Assembly: GCF_016482785.1 (NCBI RefSeq)
Contig: NZ_JAEMXM010000029.1
Span: forward strand, 20,863 to 69,026
Length of the DNA: 48,164 nt
Source: Paenibacillus alkalitolerans
Lineage (GTDB): Bacteria; Bacillota; Bacilli; Paenibacillales; YIM-B00363
Reading direction: 5' to 3'
Positions 1 to 7,442 of this stretch are shown in pieces. The position numbers and the translations under genes were made by a program. The notes beneath the pieces were generated by a model. It made no database searches. It was given only the letters and a program-made list of their open reading frames with translations, and was not told the DNA's origin. Each line of letters begins with the position of its first letter. The stretch's first letter is position 1.

Positions 1-243
1 TTCGCTTACACGGTGGCATTTGAAATGGAAGACGGATATCCTTATTCCGCAATGAATCGACAGACGCGGCCAGCAGGCCTGAGATCAGTCGAGGGAGAGC
101 AAACCGCCGCAAGACCAGCTTTTCTCATTTTACCCTATCCCGCCCCTTGGAAAAAAGGTTACAATAAGACGAGAGTCTAACAAATTCATGAACGGCTCGG
201 CGGAACATAGAATAAGAGTAACGTTACTTACGGAGGACAAGCC
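1..243. other. left-edge stretch, no gene assigned
   Basis: The + strand frame beginning at base 1 stays open to a stop at 178-180, so it could be the tail of a gene cut by the window edge. The predicted peptide (starting FAYTVAFEMEDGYPYSAMN) matches no family I recognise, including butyrate kinase or leucine dehydrogenase, which often precede this operon. I see no convincing sigma-A or sigma-54 (-24/-12) promoter here. Confidence 0.3.
217..228. promoter_or_regulatory. 12-bp perfect palindrome just upstream of lpdA
   Basis: AGTAACGTTACT is a perfect palindrome lying 15 bases before the lpdA start and directly before its ribosome-binding site (GGAGGA, 231-236). It could be an operator or chance. 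The binding factor is unknown. Confidence 0.25.
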
Positions 244-1674
244 ATGAATCATACATACGATATCGTTGTGTTGGGCGGCGGCCCGGGCGGGTACGTCGCG
301 GCGATCCGCGCGGCTCAGCTTGGCAAGAAGGTAGCCGTAGTCGAGAAAGCGGCTCTCGGAGGGACATGCCTTCACAAAGGCTGCATCCCGAGCAAAGCGC
401 TGCTGCGAAGCGCCGAAGTGTTCGCCACGTTGAAGCAAAGCGAACAATACGGCATCCGCATGCAGGGCGAGGCGGAGCCGGTCATTGACTTCGCGCGCAT
501 CCAAGAGCGGAAGAAGGGTATCGTGGACGAACTTCACCGCGGCGTGCAATTTTTGATGAAGAAGTACGGCATCGCCGTCGTGCAAGGAACGGGAAGGCTC
601 ATCGGGCCTTCGATCTTCTCTCCGCGCAGCGGAGCGGTTGCGGTGGAGACGCCCGACGGAGAGACGGTGACGCTCGTCAACGAGCGCGTCATTATAGCGA
701 CGGGATCGCGTCCCCGCACGCTGCCGGGGTTGACGCCGGACGGCGAATGGGTGCTTACTAGCGACGAGGCGCTGGAGCTTGAACGGCTGCCGCAATCGAT
801 TGTGATTGTGGGCGGGGGCATTATCGGCGTCGAATGGGCGTCCATGTTGGCCGACTTCGGCGTGGCCGTCACGCTGATTGAAGCCGCCGACCGGCTGCTG
901 GCCGCCGAGGACGAAGATGTGGCGCGGGAGATGGCGGCGGCGCTTCGGAAGCGCGGCGTGGAAATCTTGACCGGAACGAAAGTGGGTCCGGACTCGCTCC
1001 ACAAGCGAGCCGGAGAGGTGCGCCTTGAGGCGGAGGGGCCGAACGGGCCGCGCGAGCTGAAAGCCGAGCGCATCCTCGTTGCGGTCGGACGGGCCCCTAA
1101 CGTCGAAGGGATCGGACTCGAAAACACGGACGTGGTCGTCGAACGGGGCGCGATCCGCGTGAACGGCTGGATGCAGACGAGCGAGAACCACATATACGCG
1201 ATCGGCGACGTTGTCGGAGGCATGCAGATGGCTCATGCCGCAAGCCATCAAGGGATCGTGGCGGTGGAGCACATTTGCGGGACGGCCGGGCATCCGTACG
1301 ATGCTTCGTACGTTCCCCGCTGCGTGTTTTCCAGACCCGAAGCCGCCTCGATCGGCATGACGGAGGCGGAGGCGCGCTCAGCCGGCTTGAGGGTGAAGAC
1401 GGCGAAGATGCCTTTCCGCACGATCGGCAAGGCGCTTGTGTACGGTGAGAAGGACGGGTTCGTCAAGGTCGTTGTGGATGAAGAGCGCAACGATATAGTC
1501 GGCGTACATATGATCGGGGCGAAAGTGACCGAATTGATCGGCGAAGCTTCGCTTGCGAAGCTGCTGGACGCAACGCCTTGGGAGCTCGGTTCGGCGATCC
1601 GTCCGCACCCGACGTTATCCGAAGCGCTGACGGAAGCCGGCCTCGCGGTTGACGGACGGGCGACCGGATTGTAA
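244..1674 (+). CDS. lpdA: dihydrolipoyl dehydrogenase (E3) of the branched-chain 2-oxo acid dehydrogenase complex
   Basis: FAD flavoenzyme that reoxidises the dihydrolipoyl group of E2 and passes electrons to NAD+. The 476-residue length is normal for the family. An FAD-binding glycine motif (GGGPGGY) lies at residues 11-17. The redox disulfide is C42/C47 in GGTCLHKGCIPSK. The NAD-binding motif VIVGGGIIGVEWAS is near residue 186, and the dimer-interface catalytic histidine lies in the C-terminal HPTLSE. The ATG follows a GGAGGA ribosome-binding site. It is the first gene of a run lpdA-bkdAA-bkdAB-bkdB, which points to the branched-chain complex rather than pyruvate dehydrogenase. The B. subtilis equivalent is bkd lpdV/bfmBC. 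The upstream ptb-bcd-buk genes, if present, lie outside the window. Confidence 0.95.
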   Translation: MNHTYDIVVLGGGPGGYVAAIRAAQLGKKVAVVEKAALGGTCLHKGCIPSKALLRSAEVFATLKQSEQYGIRMQGEAEPVIDFARIQERKKGIVDELHRGVQFLMKKYGIAVVQGTGRLIGPSIFSPRSGAVAVETPDGETVTLVNERVIIATGSRPRTLPGLTPDGEWVLTSDEALELERLPQSIVIVGGGIIGVEWASMLADFGVAVTLIEAADRLLAAEDEDVAREMAAALRKRGVEILTGTKVGPDSLHKRAGEVRLEAEGPNGPRELKAERILVAVGRAPNVEGIGLENTDVVVERGAIRVNGWMQTSENHIYAIGDVVGGMQMAHAASHQGIVAVEHICGTAGHPYDASYVPRCVFSRPEAASIGMTEAEARSAGLRVKTAKMPFRTIGKALVYGEKDGFVKVVVDEERNDIVGVHMIGAKVTELIGEASLAKLLDATPWELGSAIRPHPTLSEALTEAGLAVDGRATGL

Positions 1675-1738
1675 GATGAAGCCATGCAATACTTTTATGA
1701 CCTGGTCATAATACCCGGTCCTAAGGAGGGGTTTCACT

Positions 1739-2773
1739 TTGATTGACGAGAAGAAGTTGAAAACCGAACAGGCCAAGCACATTCAACTAGGTTTGAGCGA
1801 TAACGACGTATTGTCGATGTACAAGTCGATGCTGCTCGCCCGCAAATTCGACGAGCGGGCGTTGGTGCTGCAGCGCTCCGGCAAAGCGCCTTTTCACGTC
1901 TCCGGCATCGGCCAGGAGACCGCCCAAGTGGCCGCCGCTTACGCGCTTCGGCCGGGGCGGGATTTGTTTTTCCCCTACTATCGGGATTACGGTTTCGTAT
2001 TGTCCGTGGGCATGACCGTGCGCGAGCTGATGCTCTCCTTGTTGTGCAAAGCGGAAGATCCGAACAGCGGAGGCCGGCAGATGGTCGGGCATTTCGGCTG
2101 CAAGCGATTGAATATTTTTACGGGCTCCAGTCCGGTGACGACGCAGGTTCCCCATGCTGTCGGAGCGGCATTGGCCGCGAAGATGCGCGGGGAGGAAAGC
2201 GTGGCGTTCGCGACGTTCGGCGAAGGTTCGAGCAATCAGGGCGACTTTCATGAAGGCTGCAATTTCGCCGGCGTTTTTAAATTGCCGGTAATTCTCATGT
2301 GTGAAAACAACCGTTACGCGATTTCCGTTCCCGAACATATGCAGGTGGCGGGACGCATCGTGGACCGCGCGGTCGGTTACGGGTTTCCCGGCGTTCGAGT
2401 GGACGGCAACGATGTCCTGGAAGTATACGCAGCCGTTAAAGAAGCGCGCCAGCGCGCGCTGGCCGGAGAAGGGCCGACGTTGATCGAAGCGATGATGTAC
2501 CGGTTGGCGCCGCATTCGGCGGCGGATAACGATTTGTTATACCGGACGAAAGAGGAAGTCGAGGAGCACCGCCGCAAAGACGGCATACCTCGCTTTAAAC
2601 AATATTTAGTGGAATGCGGACTTTTGGACGATGCCCGGGAAGAGGCGTTTCTCGCCGATATCGCTGCGGCGATTCAGGAAGCGACGGATTATGCCGACAA
2701 AGCGCCGTATCCGGCGCCGGAAGACACGATGCTTTACGTTTACGGCGATGAGCGCAAGGGAGGCGGAGCGTAA
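1739..2773 (+). CDS. bkdAA: branched-chain 2-oxo acid dehydrogenase E1 alpha subunit
   Basis: Thiamine-diphosphate E1 alpha subunit, which decarboxylates the 2-oxo acids of valine, leucine and isoleucine with BkdAB. The products prime branched-chain fatty acid synthesis. At 344 residues it has the usual size. The TPP-binding region runs from GEGSSNQGDFHEG to CENN (residues 161-191). The start is a TTG at 1739, chosen because a strong AAGGAGGGG lies 8-9 bases upstream and the protein then begins at the normal family position. The 64-base gap after lpdA has no clear terminator, so co-transcription is likely. A bkd rather than pdh identity is inferred from the order E3 first and E2 last. Confidence 0.92.
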   Translation: MIDEKKLKTEQAKHIQLGLSDNDVLSMYKSMLLARKFDERALVLQRSGKAPFHVSGIGQETAQVAAAYALRPGRDLFFPYYRDYGFVLSVGMTVRELMLSLLCKAEDPNSGGRQMVGHFGCKRLNIFTGSSPVTTQVPHAVGAALAAKMRGEESVAFATFGEGSSNQGDFHEGCNFAGVFKLPVILMCENNRYAISVPEHMQVAGRIVDRAVGYGFPGVRVDGNDVLEVYAAVKEARQRALAGEGPTLIEAMMYRLAPHSAADNDLLYRTKEEVEEHRRKDGIPRFKQYLVECGLLDDAREEAFLADIAAAIQEATDYADKAPYPAPEDTMLYVYGDERKGGGA

Positions 2774-2776
2774 CCG

Positions 2777-3757
2777 ATGGCGGTAATGAAATATTTAGAG
2801 GCGATACGATCGGCCATGACGGAGGAGATGGGCCGCGACGACCGCGTGTTCGTGCTCGGCGAGGACGTCGGCAAAGGCGGCGTTCTCAATGCGACGAAAG
2901 ACATGCGGGATTTATACGGCGCCGCGCGCGTATTGGACACTCCTCTTGCCGAGTCCGCGATTGCGGGCGTGGCGATCGGCGCGGCGATGCACGGCATGCG
3001 TCCGATTGCGGAGATGCAGTTTGCGGATTTTATTTTCCCTGCAACAAACCAAATTATTTCCGAAGCGGCGAAAATTCGTTACCGTTCGAACAACGACTGG
3101 AACTGCCCGGTCGTTATCCGAGCTCCGTACGGGGCGACCGGAGGCGGTTCGCTTTATCACTCTCAGTGCCCCGAGTCCGTATTTTTCGGTACTCCGGGAT
3201 TAAAAATCGTAGCCCCGGCCACCCCGTACGATGCGAAGGGACTGCTGCTCGCTTCCATTCGCGATCCGGATCCGGTGTTATATTTCGAGCATAAGAAATG
3301 TTATTTGGCAGTATCCGGAGAGGTGCCGGAAGGCGATTATACGGTGCCGATCGGGAAGGCCGACGTGAAGCGGCAAGGAACGGATATTACGGTAATAACG
3401 TACGGCATGACGCTGCATTTCGCTTTAAGCGCGGCGGAGTCGCTGGCGAAAGAAGGCATCAGCGCGCACGTGCTAGATTTGCGGACGCTGCAGCCGTTGG
3501 ACAAAACGGCGATATTGGAAGCGACGGCGAAGACGGGCAAAGTGCTGATCGTGCACGAAGACAATAAGACAGGCGGCATCGGTGCGGAGGTTTCCGCCAT
3601 TATCGCGGAAGAGCTGCTGTACGATTTGGATGCGCCGATCATGCGGTTATGCGGAGCTGACGTGCCCGCCGTCGGCATGAGCCCGACGACGGAGAAGTTT
3701 TTCCTATTAAGCGAGGATAAATTGAAAGAAGCGATGCGCAGCTTGGCCCAATATTGA
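2777..3757 (+). CDS. bkdAB: branched-chain 2-oxo acid dehydrogenase E1 beta subunit
   Basis: Partner of BkdAA in the alpha2beta2 E1 enzyme. The 326 residues carry the transketolase pyrimidine-binding domain (beginning MKYLEAIRSAMTEEM, then LGEDVGKGGV) and the C-terminal transketolase domain (ITYGMTLHFAL, VLDLRTLQPLD, HEDNKTGGIGAE). The ATG is three bases after the bkdAA stop, with its ribosome-binding site (AAGGGAGGCGGAG) inside the end of bkdAA. This is tight translational coupling, as expected for equimolar subunits. Confidence 0.93.
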   Translation: MAVMKYLEAIRSAMTEEMGRDDRVFVLGEDVGKGGVLNATKDMRDLYGAARVLDTPLAESAIAGVAIGAAMHGMRPIAEMQFADFIFPATNQIISEAAKIRYRSNNDWNCPVVIRAPYGATGGGSLYHSQCPESVFFGTPGLKIVAPATPYDAKGLLLASIRDPDPVLYFEHKKCYLAVSGEVPEGDYTVPIGKADVKRQGTDITVITYGMTLHFALSAAESLAKEGISAHVLDLRTLQPLDKTAILEATAKTGKVLIVHEDNKTGGIGAEVSAIIAEELLYDLDAPIMRLCGADVPAVGMSPTTEKFFLLSEDKLKEAMRSLAQY

Positions 3758-3788
3758 TGTGGCCTTAGCTGCCGTTTCGATCGAGCAA

Positions 3789-3815
3789 AGAGGCAACCGA
3801 AGGTTGTCCGCGAAG
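3789..3815 (+). repeat. hairpin repeat copy 1 (GGCAACC element) in the bkdB leader
   Basis: One of three near-identical 26-27 base elements in this window, all on the + strand and all in untranslated leaders. The stem is GGCAACC / GGTTGTC with a GAA loop and is flanked by AGA and CGCGAAG. Its last base is 26 bases before the bkdB start. The G.U pair at the stem base is G-C in copy 2 (8717-8742), which fits selection on RNA pairing. Function is unknown. Confidence 0.6.
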
Positions 3816-3841
3816 ATAGTGTCGCAGCAAGGAGGATACGT

Positions 3842-5194
3842 ATGAGCGAAACGAATACGAATCATCGAGGGGCTGTTCCCGTTACCGTTCCGCATCTGGC
3901 GGAAAGTTTGGTTTCCGCGACAGTCGGCAAATGGATGGTCAAGCCCGGGGATACCGTTCGGCAGTACGACGTGATTTGCGAGCTCGTCACCGACAAAGTG
4001 ACGACCGAAATGCCGTCGCCGGTCGAAGGCGTGGTGACGGAGCTGCTCGTTGCGGAAGGTGCGGAAGCGGCAGTCGGCGACCCGATATGCTTGATCGCCC
4101 AGAGCGGCGCCGCGCATGCCGCCGGCATCGGAGGCGGCATGGAACGCGATGGAACAAGCGCCGAGCAATTGCAGACGGCTGCGGTCGCGCAAGCTCAGTC
4201 CGTCAACGAACAATCGATGCGTCCGAGGTATTCCCCGGCCGTGCAGATGCTGGCGGCCGAACACGGCATCCGGCTCGACGATGCGCCGATCCGCGGCACC
4301 GGTATCGGCGGCCGCATTACGAGGAAGGATATTCTTGCATACATAGAAAGCGGGGCCGCTGCCGCCACGCGGCGGCAGCCTCAGACGCAGCAACCGCCGG
4401 TTCCCGCTGCCGAGGCTCTTCAGCCGGTTCGCACAAGCGGGCTGCACCTGTCCGAGGAGCCGCGCATCCCTTCGATCGAAGTGGAGCACGGCGACAACCG
4501 GGAGTATTTCATAGACGTCACTCCGGTGCGAAACGCCATCGCGAGAGCGATGCGCCAGAGCGTAACGGAAATCCCGCACGCTTGGACGATGATCGAGGTC
4601 GATGTGACGAATCTCGTCAACCTGAGACACAAAGTGAAGGAAGAGTTTCTCAAGCGCGAAGGCGTCAACATCACGTACCTCGCATTCTTGTTGAAGGCCG
4701 TCGTCGGCGCCATCAAGGACTACCCGATCATGAACTCGGTTTGGGCGGTCGATAAAATCATCGTAAAGCGCGACATCAATGTTTCGTTGGCGGTAGGTAC
4801 GGAGGAAAGCGTGCTGACGCCGGTCATCCAACAAGCCGACCGGAAAAACGTCGCCGGACTCGCGCGCGAAATCGACGAACTTGCCCGGAAGACGCGCGCC
4901 GGCAAGCTTACGCTCTCCGACATGCAGGGCGGGACGTTTACGGTGAACAACACCGGTTCGTTCGGTTCGGTGCTCTCTTATCCGATTATCAACTATCCGC
5001 AGGCGGCCAATCTCACGTTCGAATCGATCGTGAAGCGGCCGGTAGTGATTAAGGACATGATCGCGGTTCGTTCGATGGCGAATTTGTGCTTGTCGCTGGA
5101 CCACAGGATTTTGGACGGCGTCATCTGCGGCCGGTTCCTGCAGCGGGTGAAGGAAAACCTCGAGAGCTTCGATGAAACGACGAACCTGTACTAG
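3842..5194 (+). CDS. bkdB: branched-chain 2-oxo acid dehydrogenase E2, lipoyl acyltransferase
   Basis: Core acyltransferase that moves the branched acyl group from E1 to CoA. The 450 residues show one N-terminal lipoyl domain (about 12-88) with the lipoylated K52 in TDKVTTEMPSP. A peripheral subunit-binding domain follows at about 123-162 (YSPAVQMLAAEHGI ... GGRITRKDILAYI) after an Ala/Gln-rich linker. The C-terminal catalytic domain ends with the HxxxDG active site (DHRILDG). The ATG is preceded by AAGGAGGATACGT. Its stop codon lies in the tetranucleotide CTAG, which also provides the stop of the convergent prli42 gene. Confidence 0.94.
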   Translation: MSETNTNHRGAVPVTVPHLAESLVSATVGKWMVKPGDTVRQYDVICELVTDKVTTEMPSPVEGVVTELLVAEGAEAAVGDPICLIAQSGAAHAAGIGGGMERDGTSAEQLQTAAVAQAQSVNEQSMRPRYSPAVQMLAAEHGIRLDDAPIRGTGIGGRITRKDILAYIESGAAAATRRQPQTQQPPVPAAEALQPVRTSGLHLSEEPRIPSIEVEHGDNREYFIDVTPVRNAIARAMRQSVTEIPHAWTMIEVDVTNLVNLRHKVKEEFLKREGVNITYLAFLLKAVVGAIKDYPIMNSVWAVDKIIVKRDINVSLAVGTEESVLTPVIQQADRKNVAGLAREIDELARKTRAGKLTLSDMQGGTFTVNNTGSFGSVLSYPIINYPQAANLTFESIVKRPVVIKDMIAVRSMANLCLSLDHRILDGVICGRFLQRVKENLESFDETTNLY

Positions 5195-5289
5195 GAAACT
5201 ACGAATTGAATGCTTAGCAAAACGGTCGACAACAACATCGAAAGCAGCATGACCCAGATTACGATTTTAAACCAAAGCTTGTTACCCAT
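5191..5289 (-). CDS. prli42: Prli42, stressosome-anchoring membrane miniprotein
   Basis: A 32-codon gene on the minus strand encoding a peptide that begins MGNKLWFKIVIWVMLLSMLL and ends SIQFVVS. A short basic head is followed by one hydrophobic helix. The MxNKxWFKIVIWxMLxSML pattern is the family signature. In Listeria, Prli42 anchors the stressosome in the membrane (known). A good ribosome-binding site (AAAAGGAGA) precedes the ATG. Its stop overlaps the bkdB stop in CTAG, so the two genes converge without a spacer. It is divergent from the peptidase at 5368. Identity rests on sequence pattern and short length; no stressosome genes are in the window. Confidence 0.88.
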   Translation of the reverse strand: MGNKLWFKIVIWVMLLSMLLSTVLLSIQFVVS

Positions 5290-5321
5290 GATTGCGGTCT
5301 CCTTTTCGTTAAGACAAACTG

Positions 5322-5338
5322 ACAATATCCACTATTGT
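5322..5338. promoter_or_regulatory. dyad ACAATA-N5-TATTGT between divergent prli42 and yqjE
   Basis: A perfect 6-bp inverted repeat around five bases, centred 41 bases from the prli42 start and 38 bases from the peptidase start. The TACAAT and TATTGT sequences can also be read as -10-like hexamers on the minus strand. It could be an operator shared by two divergent promoters; this is inference only. Confidence 0.3.
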
Positions 5339-5367
5339 ACCGCATTCTATTATCAGGAGGGAACCGT

Positions 5368-6507
5368 ATGGTCCAACAGCAGCGCTTGATCGACGAATTT
5401 TTCGAGCTCGTCCGCACGGACAGCGAAACGAAGCATGAACGGCAGATTTGCGATTTATTGATACGCAAATTTACCGAACTCGGCCTGACCGTGTTCGAGG
5501 ACGATACGGCGGCCCGTACAGGCCACGGTGCGGGAAACTTGTTTGCGGCGTGGGCAGCGACCTCCGGGATGGAAGACGTGGCGCCGGTGCTTTTCACGTG
5601 CCACATGGACACCGTCGCACCCGGCAAAGGTATTCAACCGCGCGTTGACGACGACGGTTATATCCGAAGCGACGGCACCACCATTCTCGGCAGCGACGAC
5701 AAAGCCGGAATTGCGGCTTTGTTGGAAGCGATCCATGTTGTCAACGAGAAGGGAGTGCCGCACGGCCACATTCAATTCGTCATCACGTCAGGCGAAGAGA
5801 GCGGACTTGTCGGAGCGCGCGCGATGGACGGAAAGCTGCTTGATGCGAAATACGGCTATGCTCTTGACTCGGATGGGAAGATCGGCATGATTTGCGTCGC
5901 CGGTCCGTGCCAGCGGAGAATGATTTACACCGTAACCGGGAAAGCGGCTCATGCAGGGGTCAATCCGGAGGACGGAGTCAGCGCCATTACGGTTGCGGCG
6001 AAAGCGATCGCCCGCATGCCGCTCGGACGCGTCGACCGCCAAACGACGGCGAATATCGGGCGTTTCCAAGGCGGCGGCGACACGACCAATATCGTCGTGG
6101 ATAAGGTTGAAATTTTTGCGGAAGCGCGTTCTCTCGTTCAAGAGAAGATGGAGCGCCAGGCGGCGACGATGATGGAAGCGTTTGAATCCGTCTGCGCCGA
6201 ATACGGAGCGAAGGTGGATTACAAAGAAGTGTTCTTTTACCCGGCGTACAGATTCGATGAAACGGCTCCGGTCGTACAGGTGGCGATGGACGCGTTTGCG
6301 TCGCTCGGCATTGAAACCGGCATGTTCGATTCCGGCGGCGGCAGCGACGCTAACATTTTTAACGGGCTGGGCGTTCCGACGGTAAACTTGGCCATCGGGT
6401 ACGAGCACATCCACACGACGAAGGAGCAAATCCGGGTGCAGGACTTAGTTGATGCGGCGAGAGTCGTAGTCGCGATTATCGAGGAGTCCGTGAAGGTTAA
6501 ATCATAA
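5368..6507 (+). CDS. yqjE: M20 family metallopeptidase, tripeptidase T-like (YqjE)
   Basis: Predicted cytoplasmic dizinc aminopeptidase of the PepT/YqjE group acting on short peptides. Metal-site motifs appear in order: TCHMDTVAPG (His and Asp), GSDDKAGIAALLEA, the catalytic glutamates in TSGEESGLVGA, and the C-terminal histidine in GYEHIHTT. The PepT-like dimerisation lid lies between about residues 175 and 285. The start is placed at the ATG at 5368, which has AGGAGG at 5356-5361, rather than at in-frame codons upstream without a ribosome-binding site, giving 379 residues. B. subtilis also has yqjE close to bkd, which supports the assignment. The exact substrate is not known. Confidence 0.88.
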   Translation: MVQQQRLIDEFFELVRTDSETKHERQICDLLIRKFTELGLTVFEDDTAARTGHGAGNLFAAWAATSGMEDVAPVLFTCHMDTVAPGKGIQPRVDDDGYIRSDGTTILGSDDKAGIAALLEAIHVVNEKGVPHGHIQFVITSGEESGLVGARAMDGKLLDAKYGYALDSDGKIGMICVAGPCQRRMIYTVTGKAAHAGVNPEDGVSAITVAAKAIARMPLGRVDRQTTANIGRFQGGGDTTNIVVDKVEIFAEARSLVQEKMERQAATMMEAFESVCAEYGAKVDYKEVFFYPAYRFDETAPVVQVAMDAFASLGIETGMFDSGGGSDANIFNGLGVPTVNLAIGYEHIHTTKEQIRVQDLVDAARVVVAIIEESVKVKS

Positions 6508-6513
6508 CAATTG

Positions 6514-6555
6514 ACGCCCGCTCTCCATGCGGTTACGCGGAGGCCGGGCGTTTAT
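6514..6555 (+). terminator. probable rho-independent terminator after yqjE
   Basis: ACGCCCG (6514-6520) pairs with CGGGCGT (6545-6551), and further pairing inside (CTCC/GGAG) is possible. The short T-rich tail is TTTATC. It is the only hairpin between yqjE and the convergent mciZ. Confidence 0.55.
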
Positions 6556-6595
6556 CATACGATGCAGGCGCCGATTCGGCTTTTATGTGTCTCAC

Positions 6596-6754
6596 TTATT
6601 TTGCTAACGAAGACGCAGCCGATCGGCGCTTTAACACATCGGCGACGGTCGTCCCCGGCAAGTTTTCCTGCTGCGCCAAGCGGCGCACACGATGGCGTAT
6701 TTCCCACGCTTTGCCGACGAATCGCACTTCCTTTTTGCCCCAGTAGCTTTTCAT
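6596..6754 (-). CDS. mciZ: MciZ, sporulation inhibitor of FtsZ Z-ring formation
   Basis: A 52-codon minus-strand gene. The diagnostic stretch is KKEVRFVGKAWEIRHRVRRL (residues 7-26), which aligns with the VGKAWEIRAKL core of the 40-residue B. subtilis MciZ. MciZ caps FtsZ filaments in the mother cell (known). A purine-rich ribosome-binding site (GGAGGCGG) precedes the ATG by about 7-10 bases. It is divergent from nudF, the same neighbourhood as in Bacillus. The peptide is about 12 residues longer than the B. subtilis one, with a basic, low-complexity tail (LKRRSAASSLAK). Expression by sigma-E would fit; the tandem repeats at 6786-6822 contain sigma-E-like elements on this strand. Confidence 0.85.
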   Translation of the reverse strand: MKSYWGKKEVRFVGKAWEIRHRVRRLAQQENLPGTTVADVLKRRSAASSLAK

Positions 6755-6785
6755 AAACTATCCGCCTCCGCTGCCCGTTTTCGAT

Positions 6786-6822
6786 TTCGTATAATCACTT
6801 ATGTTCGTATAATCAACTTATG
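6786..6822. repeat. tandem 18/19-bp repeat in the mciZ-nudF divergent promoter region
   Basis: TTCGTATAATCACTTATG (6786-6803) is directly followed by TTCGTATAATCAACTTATG (6804-6822), differing by one inserted base. On the + strand each copy holds a perfect TATAAT (6790-6795 and 6808-6813), suitable as -10 elements for nudF. On the minus strand the copies supply TTCATAAGT and CATAAGTG spaced by 12 bases, resembling sigma-E -35/-10 elements for mciZ. The repeat is seen directly; the promoter roles are inferred. Confidence 0.6.
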
Positions 6823-6860
6823 AAAGTATGGGACAAGTTATGACGGGGAGGATATTTAAC

Positions 6861-7427
6861 ATGAATCGGATCAACGAGCCGACCGTAAGCACGAAACAAG
6901 TATTCGAAGGAAAGATCATATCGCTCCAGGTGGACGAAATCGAGCTTCCGAACGGGGCGAAAGCGACGAGGGAAATCGTGAAGCATCCCGGCGCTGTCGC
7001 CGTTATAGCCGTCGTAGACGGAAAACTGCTCGTAGTGGAGCAATACCGGAAGCCGTTGGAACGGTTCCAGGTGGAAATTCCCGCAGGCAAGCTCGAACGA
7101 GGCGAAGACCCGGCGGACGCGGCGAAGCGGGAGCTTCGGGAAGAGACCGGCTACTCGTGCGAATCGGTGAAGCTGCTGCACTCGATCGCGACGTCTCCAG
7201 GCTTTGCCGATGAAGTGATTCATATTTATGCGGCGGATGGGCTTCAGTCCGGGGAAGCGGAGCCCGACGAGGATGAATTTTTGAACGTCGAGGCATTGAC
7301 GATGGAAGAAGCGGAGCGCTACGTTGCCGAGGGGCGCATATGCGATGCAAAAACGCTGCTCGCGCTCTACGCTTGGAAGCTGTACCAAGTTACGGGCGAG
7401 TGGGGAACCTCCACTTCGCGCAAATAA
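6861..7427 (+). CDS. nudF: ADP-ribose pyrophosphatase, Nudix family
   Basis: Hydrolyses ADP-ribose to AMP and ribose 5-phosphate in the cytosol. The Nudix box is intact, with GKLERGEDPADAAKREL running into REETGY, giving G(x5)E(x7)REUxEExGU. The start is set at the ATG at 6861, behind GGGGAGG at 6845-6851, rather than at the ATG at 6828, which lacks a ribosome-binding site; this gives 188 residues. Its position upstream of the EndoQ-like gene and spoIIM matches B. subtilis nudF (yqkG). Confidence 0.92.
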   Translation: MNRINEPTVSTKQVFEGKIISLQVDEIELPNGAKATREIVKHPGAVAVIAVVDGKLLVVEQYRKPLERFQVEIPAGKLERGEDPADAAKRELREETGYSCESVKLLHSIATSPGFADEVIHIYAADGLQSGEAEPDEDEFLNVEALTMEEAERYVAEGRICDAKTLLALYAWKLYQVTGEWGTSTSRK

Positions 7428-7442
7428 GGAGAATATATCAGA

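Noticed and set aside
130-1293. Long open frames antisense to lpdA and many other genes (for example 3707-5104, 16637-17761, 27227-28288 on the minus strand)
   Set aside because: They mirror high-G+C coding genes with clear family motifs on the + strand, have Arg/His-rich compositions, and lack family matches and ribosome-binding sites.
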